Below the pieces are notes generated by a model. That model was not told the origin of the DNA and did no database searches. It saw only the letters and a program-made list of their open reading frames with translations. Below, piece after piece: positions 12,401-25,699 of a DNA stretch of 64,000 bases. The stretch is from Gossypium raimondii (lineage: Eukaryota > Streptophyta > Magnoliopsida > Malvales > Malvaceae), in NCBI RefSeq assembly GCF_025698545.1, contig NC_068569.1, forward strand, positions 22,134,001 to 22,198,000, given 5' to 3'. A program made the translations under genes and the position numbers. The stretch's first letter is position 1. Each line of letters begins with the position of its first letter.

Positions 12401-15400
12401 AAACAAATTCCATTAGATAAATCTCATAATTACATGTTAATGCACATAATAAATAAATTCAGATTTTAAAGCATTGTCTTTCTTATTTCAATTGTTAGTA
12501 TCACGGTGGAACAAATTTTGGGAGAACAACCTCAGCGTTCACAACAACAAGTTACTATGACGATGCCCCCCTCGACGAGTATGGTATGTCTTTCACTTCT
12601 GATATATATCCATGTACACAAACCATGCACTTCTTTGTTTACCTCCTTTTATGAACTAATTATTATCAATAAACCAGTTTAAAAGTGCATATTCTATGTC
12701 TAGGTTGGTTGATAAATATATGTATCATTATTGATTTAAATTTTAACGTCACTCGTTATAGTTTACCATCAAATTCTACTGCAACAATGATATAAAATAT
12801 AACTGGACATGAAAAAATACGAATATATCAAGATATGAATATATGTACAGAATGAAACATAAATATAATGTGAATACATGAATTTTTTAGATTAATGTAA
12901 CCGGGTCATTTGGTTGTAGGGTTCATTAGACTGCCAAAATGGGGGCATTTGAAGCAACTGCACGAAGCAATCAAGTCATGTTCAAATCCTATATTATTTG
13001 GAACCCAATTTACACTCTCTCTTGGTCAACAACAAATGGTAACAATAGATACCAACTTTTTCTTTTTTCTTTTTTGTTGCGGTGAAACCCATCCATGGAT
13101 CAAACTGAGTTGGATCATGGTCCAATTTTATTTTCCTCGACCCCCCTTTTTTATAGCCTGATTTAGTCTATGCTTTTTATTAAATAACAATTCGAGTCAG
13201 AGCTATCAAATTGGAAGAACAGCTCAGTCCTTGAATTGCGAGTTCCATCTTTATTTTCTTGATCGTTGTCTTAAAATTTAAAATTAAAACATGTTTGAAT
13301 CTAATTGTTGTCATGTAGGGGTACATTTATCAACGAAATTCAGGCGAATGTGCTGCTTTTCTAGTCAACCAAGACGATACGAAATCCGTTGCTGTGATAT
13401 TTCACAATTCTTCGTATGAGTTGGGTCCAAGTTCAGTTAGCATTTTGCCTGATTGCAAGAACGTAGTCTTCAACACTGCCAAGGCAAGTCTCAAATTTTT
13501 CAATTTTTTTATCCTTATTCTGATTTAAATTTGATGCGAATATATGTCTAATATAAATATGTTGATTTTTTTTTTTTAATTTCTACATATGTTGGGGTCA
13601 AGTCTATATATCCATATTTATATTTGAATATCTTTTGTTATTCGAATTTAAATGTAATTAGTGAGCACAGATCTCTACTATCGATATGAATATGTTAAAT
13701 ATTTTTTACAATTACTTATATATGTTGAATAGTTATATGAATATAAATTTGGATGTGAAGATGAAATACAAGTTTGTGAGCATCAATAGTTTAATCTCGC
13801 AATTTAATGAAGATGTTGAAGTAAAATAACTGATATTTCATTTTGGGGGTGTTTTGGGTTAAACAGGTAAATGTTAAGAACAACACGAGATTGATAACAA
13901 CAGGCAAGAAGTTTAACGAATCCGAAATGTGGCAAGAATTCAAAGACATTATTCCTACATTCGCAGACACATCAATGAGATCCAAAACATTGCTAGAGCA
14001 CATGAATACAACCAAAGACATGTCGGATTATCTTTGGTACACTTTTAGGTATTCATTTTTGGTTTTTTTTTTTTCCTTCTTTTCTTTTAAATTGATTTTC
14101 CTATATTAGATATTCCATAAAATAAATGAATTTTTGATAAATTAATAATTATTTTAATCAAATAGTCCATTTTAAAAAGAAAATATTTTTGTCATGAAAA
14201 AATATTTGACACACTATTAGTGAGTTTTTAAACTTCACAAGCAGATTAAGAGGTTGACAAGTATCCTATAAGCGAAAATTTATTTTATGGACCCTTCCCA
14301 TCACATCATTCATAGTCCCTTTTCAATTATTAAAAATTACCGAAATGTCATTAAATAATTGAAAATGGACTATGAATGATGTGATGGGAAGGAATGGTCC
14401 ATAAAATAATTTTTCTTATAAAAGTATACTAAATTATTAAAAATATTTTTTTTAAGATTACTTGTGAAATAAAAAATACACTACCAATATACCAAATATT
14501 TTCTTTTAATTAACAACGAATATACTTTATATATAACGTTGTTTGATTTCAGCTATCAACATGAATCATCAAACAGTAAAGCAGTGCTTAGTGTGCGCTC
14601 GGCTGGCCATGTTTTGCATGCGTTTGTCAATGGTGCTTCGGTTGGTATGTCTAATTCTGCGATCAAATATATTTAAAGATTTTATTTCGATTTAATTGAT
14701 CTATATAATCACTTTTAATAGTAACATCTAATAAATTTAGAATTTGAATTCCGACATCAACAAGTTACTTCCTTGACCCTCAATTTTGATTTTTTTTCTT
14801 TTATGGAGTTATAATTATTTTAATATTTTAATTTTGATAGGATCTGGCAATGGAAATCACGAGAAGGTAAACTTCACGCTAGATAATACAATTACATTAA
14901 ACAATGGCAGTAACAACATCTCCCTCTTAAGTGTTACGGTTGGTTTGCCGGTACGATCCACTTTCTAATCTTTCGCATCTCAATTTTATATAAATTCATC
15001 ATTAAATTGAAGTTTTGATTTTGTGAAGGATTCAGGAGCCTTTTTAGAGAGAAAAGCCTTGGGGCTTCGAAGAGTAAGGATTCATGATATACAAAATTCA
15101 AAGGATTTGAGCAATCATCGATGGGGATATCAGGTAATCTTTTATCTTTTCTAAGTATTTTAGTTTTTTAATACTATTACTTGCTTCATTATGAGATGGA
15201 TTTTCTCAACTATACTTCTTATCTATTTATACTATCTGTAACGTGGTTGATTGAAATGTCATAAGTTAATTTGACATCGATTTCGTCAATAAAATTATTT
15301 AATTTTTTAAAATTAATAATGAATATTAAATATAATAGTGTTTTTATTTATTTTTACTATAATTCGATTGTTAAATAATTATTTACTATAATTCTATTAG

Positions 15401-16465
15401 TGTATTATATTTTTATAATTGTCTATATAAATTTAATATTAAACTCTTTTACTATTTAATATAATTCCATTTTAATAGCTTATATTTATAATTTTAAAAG
15501 ATTAAATTAAATTTTATCATTTTAAGGGACTAAAATATAATTTTAGCATTATAAATTTAAAATTTTATAAATATAAAAGACTTAAATAAAAAAAATCATT
15601 TTAAGGGTGGGTTCATAATATGTATAATCCATAATTCTGTGGATATTTTTGGTGAGTGTCGACTTTCATAATCAAATTATACGTGCTTCTTTATGTTTTT
15701 GCTATCTTGTCACGTCCTAATTTTGCATTTTTGTGTAGGTTGGACTATTAGGAGAAAAATTACAAATATATATAGACCACTCCTCAAGCAACGTTCAATG
15801 GAGAAATTTTACTTCTTCCAACAATCCCCTTACATGGTACAAGGTATATATTACCATATGCTTGGGAATATTTTTTTGGGTTTAACCACTTTTATATATT
15901 GAGGTTATTCAACTTTTATAAATCTGGCCATTGATAATTGAGGTTTTAATAGAATATTTATGTTAACTATTGATGAATAGATTTGAAAATAATATCACAC
16001 AGGTTAGATTTGATGCACCAGCTAAAAACGAGTCTTTTGGATTAAACCTCGAAAGTATGGGAAAAGGTGAAGTATGGATCAATGGGCAAAGCATAGGTAG
16101 ATATTGGGCTTCATTCCTTACATCTCAAGGATCACCCTATCAAACTTGGTATGCTCTATATTCTTCTCTATTATCGTGTACATATATATATATGGACAGA
16201 CCAACAATTTTTTGATGTAGTGACAAGAGTATTATGTTATGAGGCATGAGAGCTTGGATTCAATCTCGAACAACTTTCTATAACAAAATAATAATAATAA
16301 TAATAATAATAATTATATACTAATATAAGATTTGAAAATGCGTTGAATGACAGGTACCATGTGCCAAGGTCATTCCTTAAACCTAAAGACAACTTGCTTG
16401 TTATTCTTGAAGAGCAAAATGGGTCGCCTCTTGGAATTTCCTTGGACATCATATCAACCATTTGA
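9493..16465 (+). CDS. Beta-galactosidase, GH35, 18 exons
   Basis: Encodes a secreted beta-galactosidase that removes terminal beta-D-galactosyl residues, probably from cell-wall polysaccharides in the apoplast. Exons: 9493-9657, 11084-11179, 11249-11361, 11452-11518, 11628-11720, 11819-11962, 12051-12145, 12274-12379, 12499-12583, 12920-13038, 13319-13483, 13867-14048, 14553-14644, 14841-14950, 15029-15133, 15739-15843, 16003-16148 and 16354-16465. They join in frame to 699 residues. The first about 24 residues form a valine-rich signal peptide. The family motif [13 protein letters not shown] ends at residue 183, placing the acid/base at E182. WTENW at 251-255 supplies the nucleophile E253. 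[10 protein letters not shown] and a C-terminal jelly-roll region ([14 protein letters not shown]) follow. It stops about 38 residues after the last junction, without the C-terminal SUEL/lectin domain of many plant paralogues. All introns are GT-AG except intron 11 (GC-AG). Subgroup is uncertain; the lectin-less form and the end sequence suggest the BGAL16 clade. Confidence 0.93.
13484..13866 (+). other. GC-AG intron in the beta-galactosidase gene
   Basis: The exon ends GCCAAG and the intron starts GCAAGT, a strong GC-type donor. It ends TTAAACAG before GTAAATG. Joining here keeps the conserved NTAKV stretch in frame. No GT donor nearby gives the same protein. Confidence 0.85.
14265..14420. 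repeat. Fold-back MITE, short hairpin copy
   Basis: Two inverted arms of about 60 bp (14265-14330 and 14358-14420) share ATTTTATGGACC, CCCATCACATCATTCATAGTCC and CAATTATT, separated by about 27 bp. It is an almost perfect hairpin inside intron 12 of the beta-galactosidase gene. It is a deletion derivative of the longer copies at about 16.95 and 25.7 kb. Confidence 0.75.
16286..16316. repeat. (AAT)n microsatellite
   Basis: About ten uninterrupted AAT units in the last intron of the beta-galactosidase gene. Confidence 0.9.
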
Positions 16466-16632
16466 GACATTGTTTGAGAAAATTAGAGTGTTAATTCTTC
16501 AAATATCGGGAAAAGAATTTGAGCTGAGGCTATTTTATTTCTAGCATCAAGATATTTTTTATTTTATTTTTAAATTTTTTAAGTTATTTTATTTTCAATT
16601 TTACCTATGCTAAGTTACGGAAATTACAATGG

Positions 16633-16635
<3 letters not shown>

Positions 16636-16672
<37 letters not shown>
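16636..16672. repeat. (AT)n microsatellite
   Basis: About eighteen AT units, 170 bp after the beta-galactosidase stop codon, probably within or near the 3'UTR. Confidence 0.9.
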
Positions 16673-16693
16673 TTTCTTCAATTTTATAAAACT

Positions 16694-16699
16694 AATAAA
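16694..16699 (+). terminator. Candidate polyadenylation signal of the beta-galactosidase gene
   Basis: AATAAA lies 229 bp after the stop codon, within the usual range for plant 3'UTRs. Plant poly(A) signals are weakly conserved, so this is tentative. Confidence 0.3.
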
Positions 16700-16950
16700 A
16701 GTTCAGTTATTAATTTCTTTTCTATACTAATTGCATGCATACACCTCCTTTTGTGCTTAGTTATTAATTTTTATTGAATAAAATATATCAGATAACATAT
16801 TTATATAGTTGTAACGTTGTTACATTAAAATGTTACAACAAGGAATGAAACAGTATATGTTAAAGGCAAACACATAAACACCAAACATACTTATGTTACA
16901 TTAATTATAGTATTTAGAAAAATCAACCATTCAAACTCAATTAAAATAAA

Positions 16951-17335
16951 CTATTTTATAGACCCCTTCTCTTCGCATCATTCATGGTCATCTTTTAATT
17001 ATTTAATAACATTCAATAATTTTTCCTACATCATTAACACATAATTTTGGTATTTTTAACTCCGAACCCCGAACTCAAACGCAAAACCCGAGCCCGAACT
17101 CTAAACACTGAACCTTGAATCCAAAATCCTAAACCTTAAACTTAGAGTTTTAAGTTCAGAGTTCAGGGTTTGAGTTCAAAGTTTACGGTTTGAGGTACAT
17201 GATTTAGGATTTAGAGTAAAAAAAATGTATCAAAATTATGTATTACTGACATGAAAAAATTGTTGAATGTTATAAATAATTGAAAATGGACTATAGATAA
17301 TGTGATGGGAAGAGCACATAAAATAATTTCTTCTC
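16951..17335. repeat. Fold-back MITE, long copy
   Basis: The whole 385-bp block is an inverted repeat. AAACTATTTTATAGACC...CATCATTCATGGTC on the left mirrors GGACTATAGATAATGTGATGG...CATAAAATAATTTC on the right. The middle also mirrors itself around degenerate AACCCTAAAC-like units (about 17060-17215). It is related to the copies at about 14.27, 25.7 and 28.1 kb. Confidence 0.7.
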
Positions 17336-20015
17336 AACCAATACTTTAAATTTTAAATAATTGTGGTTAACTCGCACTTATTTATTTGATTAAAAATTTG
17401 CATTTGATTTAAATTTAGTGGTGTAATATTTTTTTATAATTACCTTATAATTAGAGGGATACATATTTTGATGTACAATTATTCGAGATTATATCCGATA
17501 GTGAAAATTTTTCACTTAAGTCATTTATAATTTATAAAATTTTAAATTAGTAATATTAAAAGTTGTAATTTAACCTCCCAAAATGATAAAAATTTGATAT
17601 AATCCTTTAAAAATTATAAAAATAAAATTATTAAAATCATATTTTGTAATAATAAAATATGTAATTTTATTCTAACCTCTCAAAAAAATTTCCTGATTCC
17701 ACCGCTGATAGTATTGCTATTATATATGATTAATACTTATATATATGCGCGATTATATAAGTACAGAGTAATTATTGGTCTTTTAATATGTTTAATTTTA
17801 TGCAATTATCTGATGATCGTGATTTTGAAAACATAAATATGTGAATAAATTTACTTTTTATTGTTTTTCAAAATATGGAAAAATTTTAGTATTAGTGAAA
17901 TTGATTAAGTCATTGTCAAATTTATTGAAAATAAAATTTTGTTTTACGATTAAAAAGAACTATGTGCTTTGAAAATTTTCGCATTTTAAAATTATATTCA
18001 CCTCCTTAATAAAGTTTTTTTTTTCGTTTTATTGGGATCATGATGATAAAGAAAACACATGTTAAACAAGATATTAAAATTTAGGCGTTATGAAGGTATT
18101 AATATCTTTCTCACACCTAACCAATTCTTAAATTTAGATGATAAAAAAAATCTCGAAATTGTTAGGTTTCGAGCTAATCCTACTTAATAGAATTGTTTTT
18201 TTAATCAAGTTTTGGGTAAAAATCGGATTTAGCATGAAACGGCTTTGTCTCAGGATATTTATGAAATTTTCCTTCTATAATTTTAATATTAAATAAGTTA
18301 AAAATCCTTAAAATTTACCACTACTAACATTATTTTATAACTTTTACTCTCATCTCACACCAAATTCTTTCCCCTCTCTTTTTAGTTTATTTCCCAAGTC
18401 TCCTCTCCCTTTCCTTTGCAATTTTTTTGTGATGTAAACCTTGAAAAAAAATAACACAACAAATTCCATGGGAAAGTGGTGCCACAATTTAAAAAAAAAA
18501 ATTAATTCCGGTGGAGTTTACAATTTATTTTTCGAATTCGGATTTTTTTTTTCCAAAAAACTAACTTAACCCACCCCATTCCGTTGCCATCAATACTATC
18601 AACTCAAAATTTTCTTTGACTTTTAAAATACAGATTAAATAATTATTAAAAAAAAAGATAATTTTAAAGATGTCTGATCACAACTAGTCAAGAAATTCGA
18701 CAAAAATTTCTATTTTTAATAAAACCTCGTATTTTAAAAAAATAAAAAAAAATTCATATCTTTCTCTAATATTACTAAGCTAAATTTTATTAAAAAAAAA
18801 TTCAACAATCACACTTCCATTTACCCATACAAAGGATCCCGTCTAACTTTTTAACTCTTTGTTCCTAATTATAAAAAATAAAATTTGCACAAAATTAGAA
18901 AACTTGTTTTTTAGTACATAAAATGACAATGGCCTTAAATGCAATTAATCCCAACGGTGAGGTGTTGGAGACCAAAACACCCAAATCATTCTAGAACTGA
19001 AATCAAATTGGAGGTATAGATTTATTGTCATTAAAACTTGTTAGGGTTTATCTTTTTGAGAAGAGTGCTTGAATCAATTCCGTCTCACAACACTTGACAA
19101 CGAAATTTGGAATATATACTTCCTTCCAAAGTTGAAGCCATTGAGATTTTAGACTTTAAAAAATGCGATTCCAACAAGTTTCCGAAACAAACAACACTTG
19201 ATCAATTTTCGAATCTCCCCTCTTTCAACAATTCTTTTATTTTCAAAATATTGGGAGGACAAAAACAAAACACTAAAAAACAAGCATATATGGACATATA
19301 TGTAAGGCATAATTTATTGATGTGACGTGTTAAAAGGTAATTAGATTACTTGTATGGTGACACCCTATCTTCCCTAACAAAGAGCTCCCCAGCTAAGACG
19401 AATGACGAGCACACATATCAGGCGTGCTCTGTATTATTTATATTACATCTGGAAGTTTTTTGAAGTGGATTTAAACGAAAGACAGGATTGGAGTTTTTGA
19501 CTATTGATGTTGTTGTAGCTGTTGCGTGGGAAGTAAAAAGAAGCCACCTCGAAAGGTGAAAATGGCCTTTCCATCTCTGCATGCTTATTTATTCCTTTTG
19601 ATGGTGCTGTGGTCCTCCACAACCGCATGCCTCTACTACGGATTTCACCATTTCAAACATAGCATGGAATAATTGTACGAAGATGAACAAAAGAGAATAC
19701 ATGGGATGTAGAAAACAGACAAGTGTCCAAATGGTCAATTCTAATACCAGTGTTCATTAATGGAGTGGATTGTACCATTATCACGACCTTCAAAAACAAG
19801 ATAAAAATCTCTTACTTTAAATCATCCAAGCTGAGCTAGGATAGGATGATAGGGTGAAAATATATATATTGTCGTCATATCCTAAATGAAAATATATTTT
19901 ATGTAAGGGCTAATATATAGATTCGCTCTTTGGATCATATTGGTTTTTAAGATTAGTATCCCTTATATAAATAGGTCTTTATGGTTAATACTGTTAATTT
20001 TTTCACAGTTTAATA
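17336..20015. other. Gene-free AT-rich spacer
   Basis: I see no gene. Poly-A and poly-T runs are frequent at 18400-18900. A region near 17400-17710 ends in GATTCCACCGCTGATAG, which resembles an abundant transposon terminus seen again at about 40.67 kb (CTGGCGAAGCCATC). A minus-strand open stretch at 19443-19628 is unplaced. Confidence 0.5.
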
Positions 20016-20019
20016 TGTA

Positions 20020-20985
20020 AATTGGTACTTGAACTTGAAATATTTTCTCACATTGATCTTTACACTCTTTTTTAGATATATTGATCCTGAGATTGGCATA
20101 GGTTACATAGATGGATCCCTACACTAACATAATTTATTTTTGAAGAATTTGTTGATGGGACAAGTATGGGGGATGACACATGGAGAAATAAGGGGATGAG
20201 TCATGGATTCATATTTAATCATTCTTAAAAAATTTTATAAAAACCTTCCATTTTGAAAAGAAAAATTAGAAAAATTTAAATTTATTAAGAGATATTATAA
20301 ACTATAAAAATTCAAAAAATGAATATATAAAAATGAAAATGAAAATAAAAAATGAAGTTAAAATTTAACATTTAAAATATTCCTCTAAAAATATATAAAA
20401 TATAAAATTAAAAAAATAGTCATTTTTTAAGAGCTTTACAAAAATTAAAAACAAAAAACAATGAAAAATTGATCAAGCATTGACTAAAGTTAATCGGGCT
20501 TGATCAGCATCGACAATAAGTTGACCAATGTCAACTGGTCAACTTTTGTTTCTTAAATGCTTAAAATATTTTAAACTTTATATTTTTACAATTTCTTGTA
20601 ATTTATTAAAAATGTAATCGAAATTATTTAATTTTTTATTTTTAAGCATATTTAGTTTATTGGATTTTTTGAAAATTTAACTAAATTTGTTATTTTTATT
20701 TTCAATTTATATATATTCTTTTTTTGAAGTTTATAATTTTTATATTTTTTAACAAATGTTCTTGAAATTTGTAAGTTTTTTTTTAATGGTGAATTCACGT
20801 GTCATCATCTTATTTCTCCACGTGTCAGTCTCATGTTTGTCCACATCAACAAAATTTTAAAATAACAAATACTATTAGTGTAGGCATTAATCTGTGTGGT
20901 AGATGCTAGCTTTAGAGTTCAATAGGATCAAAAAATTTAGAGGTGAATGTGAAAAAAATTTATCAAATTCAGGGTCAATGTATAT
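20020..20985. repeat. Long-inverted-repeat transposon remnant
   Basis: The left arm (about 20020-20200) and right arm (about 20790-20985) are imperfect reverse complements. On the left, CCTACACTAA...TTGTTGATGGGACAA...CATGGAGAAATAAG matches the complement of CTTATTTCTCCACGTG...TTGTCCACATCAAC...TTAGTGTAGGCAT on the right. About 590 bp of AT-rich DNA lies between, including TTGACCAATGTCAACTGGTC. Arms this long fit a Mutator-like non-autonomous element or fold-back element. No clear TSD was found. Confidence 0.6.
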
Positions 20986-22146
20986 TTTTATAAAAAAAAT
21001 TACGTTTTGTTATTGTTAAAATAAGGTTATCAAAAAGGTGGATAGCAACCATAGGAAAGGTAGAGTGAGTAGTGGTGAGGGTGAGTGGGATAAATGGTTG
21101 GGTTGGGGAGTTTGAGACGGCACTACCTACTGTCTGTAATGTCACCTCACAAACTCTCCTGTTAGCTAGACCCCAAATTGTCTCTGTCTTTGCCCATTTG
21201 TCCCCATTTTCTTCTTCTTTTTTTCATTTTCCCACTATCTCAATCAGATTCTACAGTTTCGGATACCCATTCAAATTATTTATTTATACTAAATTATGAA
21301 AATAATTATGTAATATTTTTATTAAAAATTAAATATGATAAAGGTAAAAGTGAATATTATGATAATTTGAATCAAAATTTTGTCGTATGCATATATTTTT
21401 TACATTTTATATAAAAAGATAAAAATATCATCTAAATACTATTTGTTACTTTGTTAAAATAATGATTCTTTAATAATTTAACAATTTATGAGTGATACAA
21501 TTTAGTCAAAATCTTAATATATTAGTACAGAAGCCTAGATACAAAATTAGTTATAAGTACAACAAAATTTTATCACACGCAGTATGTTGTAAAATTACAG
21601 ATTTGGAACACAAATGTTAGTTTAAAATCATACAATAAATAACAAAACGTATAATTTGTAACTAATTAATGATAACACATAAAATATATATATATAACAA
21701 AAAATGAAAAAATTGAGTAAATGAAATTTAAACATGTAAATGCATTATATTATTAATACTAATGCACTACAATGTTTATCATGGTGTTATCAAACATCAA
21801 CAATATCATCAATATATACAGTTGATGGAGGTAATAAAATATTATAATAAAGTCAATGCTTTATTAATTTAAGTAGTAGGGTTTAAATCTAACCACATGT
21901 AATTTTTATTGGCTTTTTAAAAATAAAAAGCCAAAAATATTTTCAATAATATAACTTAATTTAATTACGAAATGACATTTTCATAATTTTTCTAATTGAA
22001 TTGGTGTCCGGTTGACTTGTAACACCAACCCAGTCAAAAGATTAAATAATAGTAAGCATAGATTATATTATATCTATTACTATATTTCCGATTGTATTTT
22101 GATCTTCTTGTTTAAAAATGAGTAATCTAATCCTTGCACATTAGAG

Positions 22147-22755
22147 TAGAGCTGATCGTAGGTCGAGCCAGGCCAGGCTTCAACAAAATTTTAGTACCCT
22201 TTTCTAGGCCTCGACCTGGCTCAGAAAATGAGCCTAAAATTTTATCCAAGCCCGGTTTGAATTTTAGAAGCTAAACCTGACCCCGGCCTGACCCATATTA
22301 ATTTTTTTAGATTATTTTATTATATGCAACAAATTTTAAAAAATAGAATATACCAAATACACTTAAAAACATTAAAAAATCTTTATACTAAGATAGTTGC
22401 AACTAAAATAGTAGTAAAATTAACAATAAAACATAAGTTCTACAATATCGAAACAACATTAAAAACGGTAGCGAAACAATATAAAAAACTGCACACAAAA
22501 AAACACCCAAACAGAAAAAAATCGCAGCAAAAATAACAGTAAAAATAACAAGAATAGCAGCAAAAATAACGACAAAATAGTAACAAAAACAATCGCAAAA
22601 CACCATGAACAACAAAAAATAGCAAGATAATTTTTATTAAAAAATAATTAATTTATTCGGGTTGAGCCCAAGTTGAAAAACTCTTACCCAAGGTCCGACT
22701 CATTTAAAAAACTAGCCTCATTTTTGTCCAAGCTCATTTTTCGCAACCCTATGAT
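22147..22755. mobile_element. Degenerate hAT-like non-autonomous element
   Basis: It starts TAGAGCTGATCGTAGGTCGAG and ends near CGCAACCCTA, with GC-rich ends (GCCAGGCC, CCAAGCCCGG; GGGTTGAGCCC, GGTCCGACTC) and a low-complexity A-rich core. This is the same architecture as the well-bounded hAT MITE at 39496-39938. The flanks CATTAGAG and GATTAGGT may be a decayed 8-bp TSD but match poorly. ORFs in the core are compositional artefacts. Confidence 0.45.
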
Positions 22756-24204
22756 TAGGTTTACATCAGAGGAACAAATAAATTGCCCTTGAAGTTTAAA
22801 TAGTAGTAAGTTTGGTGTTTTATATATAAGATATAATAATAATTTACACCTTTATTTAGTTTAATCCCTATTCTTTTATTGAAGAAATTACCCTCAACTT
22901 TTATTGTTGACATAAGAAAATAATTTACAAATTATAATAAAATTGTAAACAAAATTATAATTTGAAATTTTATGGAATAAAAGCTTTTCAAAATTAAGAA
23001 AATCTTTTAAAAATGCAATAAAAGTACAAAAAATTTAAAATCCCACCTTGTCTTTCCTCTTAGTTTTTAATTTTTATGCATAATTACAAATTTAGCCCTT
23101 AACATTTATAATTTTTGTCATTTTAATTATTATTCATTTTTAACAAAATTTGATCTTCAATCTTTTAAAAATATCGATTTTGGCTATCAACCTTTAAAAA
23201 GAGTTGAATTGATTTTTAGCAAAAATATTGACTAAAGCGTTAGATTTTAAACATGGTAATCCACATGTACTTTTTATTCTTTTGAAATTTTATGAACTTG
23301 CATAATTTTAATGGTCTTCATATTTTTATTTTTAAAATATTTTAAAATTTTAAATTATTTATTGACGTAAAATATCACATGGGACGTCACACCAACATCG
23401 TTAAATAATTAAATGTTTTAGTCAACATATCCATTAAAAACAATTTAACTATTTTAAAAATACTAATGATGAAGTTTAACTAAAAGGGTAAGGACCAAAT
23501 TAATAAAAGACAAAAATATTAAAAACGAAATTTATTATTAAACATTCTTTTATTTGCTTTGGAAAAAGAAATCTACAAAGGAAGAGGCATTCTTTCCTTT
23601 TATGTTTACTACAATTATTCACTACTAACCCTAAATCTAAATCTTCCCTTGAAGGATGTAGATATGATCTAATTAATCCTCCAAAGAATGTAATAACAAT
23701 CGTAGATTAAAAGATGATAAGAACGTGGAAAGCAATAAACAAAACAAGAAGGTTGACAATGAAAGTTGAGTGTCAATTTTCTCGAGCAAATGGTTAATTT
23801 AAAAATTTGTAAAGATAAAGGACTAAATTTATTATTATTCATTTATTCAACGTACAAGGACTACTTTATTTATTTTTCATAGAAAATTAAAATACAATCT
23901 AGAATATAATACATTGATTGCGATAATAAATTTACCACACAAAATATCATTTATTTGAAAAAGATTTCATAAAATCTTATCCCATGTTTTAATTAATTAT
24001 TTTATTTTTATACAATTTTACTCAATAAATTTTAAAGATAAAACACGTTTAATTAAGCTTAAACCCACACCATCTTAATTTTATTATTTATTATTTTAAA
24101 ATTATCATTTCCTTAAAATATTTTTATCTAATATTTCATGTTATCGTGAATTTTATTTCCTCTTAAAACATATGCATATTATGTGGTTACATTTTACCCT
24201 TTAT

Positions 24205-24208
<4 letters not shown>

Positions 24209-24238
<30 letters not shown>
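24209..24238. repeat. (AT)n microsatellite
   Basis: About fifteen AT units just upstream of the SINE-like copy at 24255. Confidence 0.85.
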
Positions 24239-24242
<4 letters not shown>

Positions 24243-24254
24243 GTTATTACTTTT

Positions 24255-24350
24255 GTCGATTGAGCCTTAACTCGATTAGTATCGGTATTTCTACTAGTGT
24301 AGGAAGACGTGAGTTCAAATGCGTTAAAGTGCATTATCCTCTTTTCTTTT
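24255..24350 (+). repeat. tRNA-derived SINE-like copy 2
   Basis: It has an A-box-like TTAACTCGATTAGTATCGG and, about 35 bp later, a B-box-like GAGTTCAAATGC. Almost the whole block aligns with 42697-42795 (CGATTGAG.CTTAACTCG, then GTAGGTTCAAGT). The spacing and boxes are those of a tRNA-derived RNA polymerase III promoter. Confidence 0.55.
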
Positions 24351-25699
24351 TGAATTTAAAAGTTTAAGACCCATTATTATCATGATTAAAATTTTTCTAC
24401 TAATTCACCGGTGTGATATTTTGAAATAAAAAATATTTGGTAATCATATAACAATAAAAATAACATTGAAATATTTATGTGGATTTTTCTTAAAACATAT
24501 CCATTCGAACTAATCATGATAAAATAATCTTTTGTTGGAATAGTGTTCTTAAGACAATTGAAGTAGACATTTTGACTGAAATAGTGAACAATATTAAGTA
24601 TTTAGACTAATTAATGACATTCTAAAAATAGAATGAATAAATTATGTAACAAATTTAAAATATATATTAAGTATAGACTAATTAATAAATAACAAACACT
24701 TGTCATAGATTGTGAATGATAAGCTCCATCAATAAAACATCATGACACGTTGACAATTGACTTTGTCACAACTCGAGCACGACTTATTTGGTGTGATTGC
24801 AAGCACTTAATATGATAAGGAAATCAACCCCGGATGGTCCAAAGCGACGAGCAAAAATAGACAAAAGAGTCAAGCATTCACCAAACTAAAGAGGATGATA
24901 ACAAAACCATCCTTAAAATCATCTGTAAAATTAATGTTACATATGACTAAAAAATGTGCTACAAGAGCAGACAAAAACTTTTAAAACTAAAAACTTATTA
25001 AAGAATGGAAAAACAAACAAAAAGTATATAAAACTTAAGACAACACAAGTCCAAATAAACTCATTAAATCATTTATTATTCTGAAATACTTTCAAAGCAT
25101 AAACAGATTAAGAAGCTAACTAAGAGCCACTCACTTTGCTGGTGGTTGGTGGAATTTTAACGAACAACAGGCGCTGTCATCTGTCCATCACAACTTGTGA
25201 AGGTACTCACAAAATATATTTGTAAACTGAAAATGGTTGGTGGGAGTGAAAAAAAGGCAGGCGATAGCCAGCTCGGAAGTTAGCACCGTCGTTAGGCAAA
25301 ACAAAAGATAAACAAATGGCTTGGAGAAAAAAGAGATAAGTTTTTAAGGTTATTTTTATATTTATATATTATATAATTTATGTCATATAAAATATATGAA
25401 TATGTATCGTTAAATTATAAAAAATGTTATATAATGTTTAAAATTCAATAAAAATAATTTCAAATCAGAATATTTAAAAAAAAGTTAGAGAAATTTGAAA
25501 TATTGGAATAAAATTAATACTGAATTATGGGATCAAATTAAATATAAATAAAAAATAAACAGTGTTAAGTATATTTGTGACGGTGACATGATATTGATCA
25601 ACTTTATTGATTCGACGTAATCAATAATTAAGTTGTGAGTGAATTTAGAAACATATTGTTAAAATGGATTTAATAAAATATTCAGATATAAACGAACGA

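Noticed and set aside
19443-19628. Minus-strand ORF of 61 aa with ordinary protein-like composition
   Set aside because: No recognisable domain, no splice-compatible neighbours and no promoter evidence. It could be a gene fragment but cannot be supported.
22324-22625. Overlapping ORFs on both strands rich in K/T/I or C/F/V
   Set aside because: They translate A-rich low-complexity DNA in the core of a degenerate hAT-like element.
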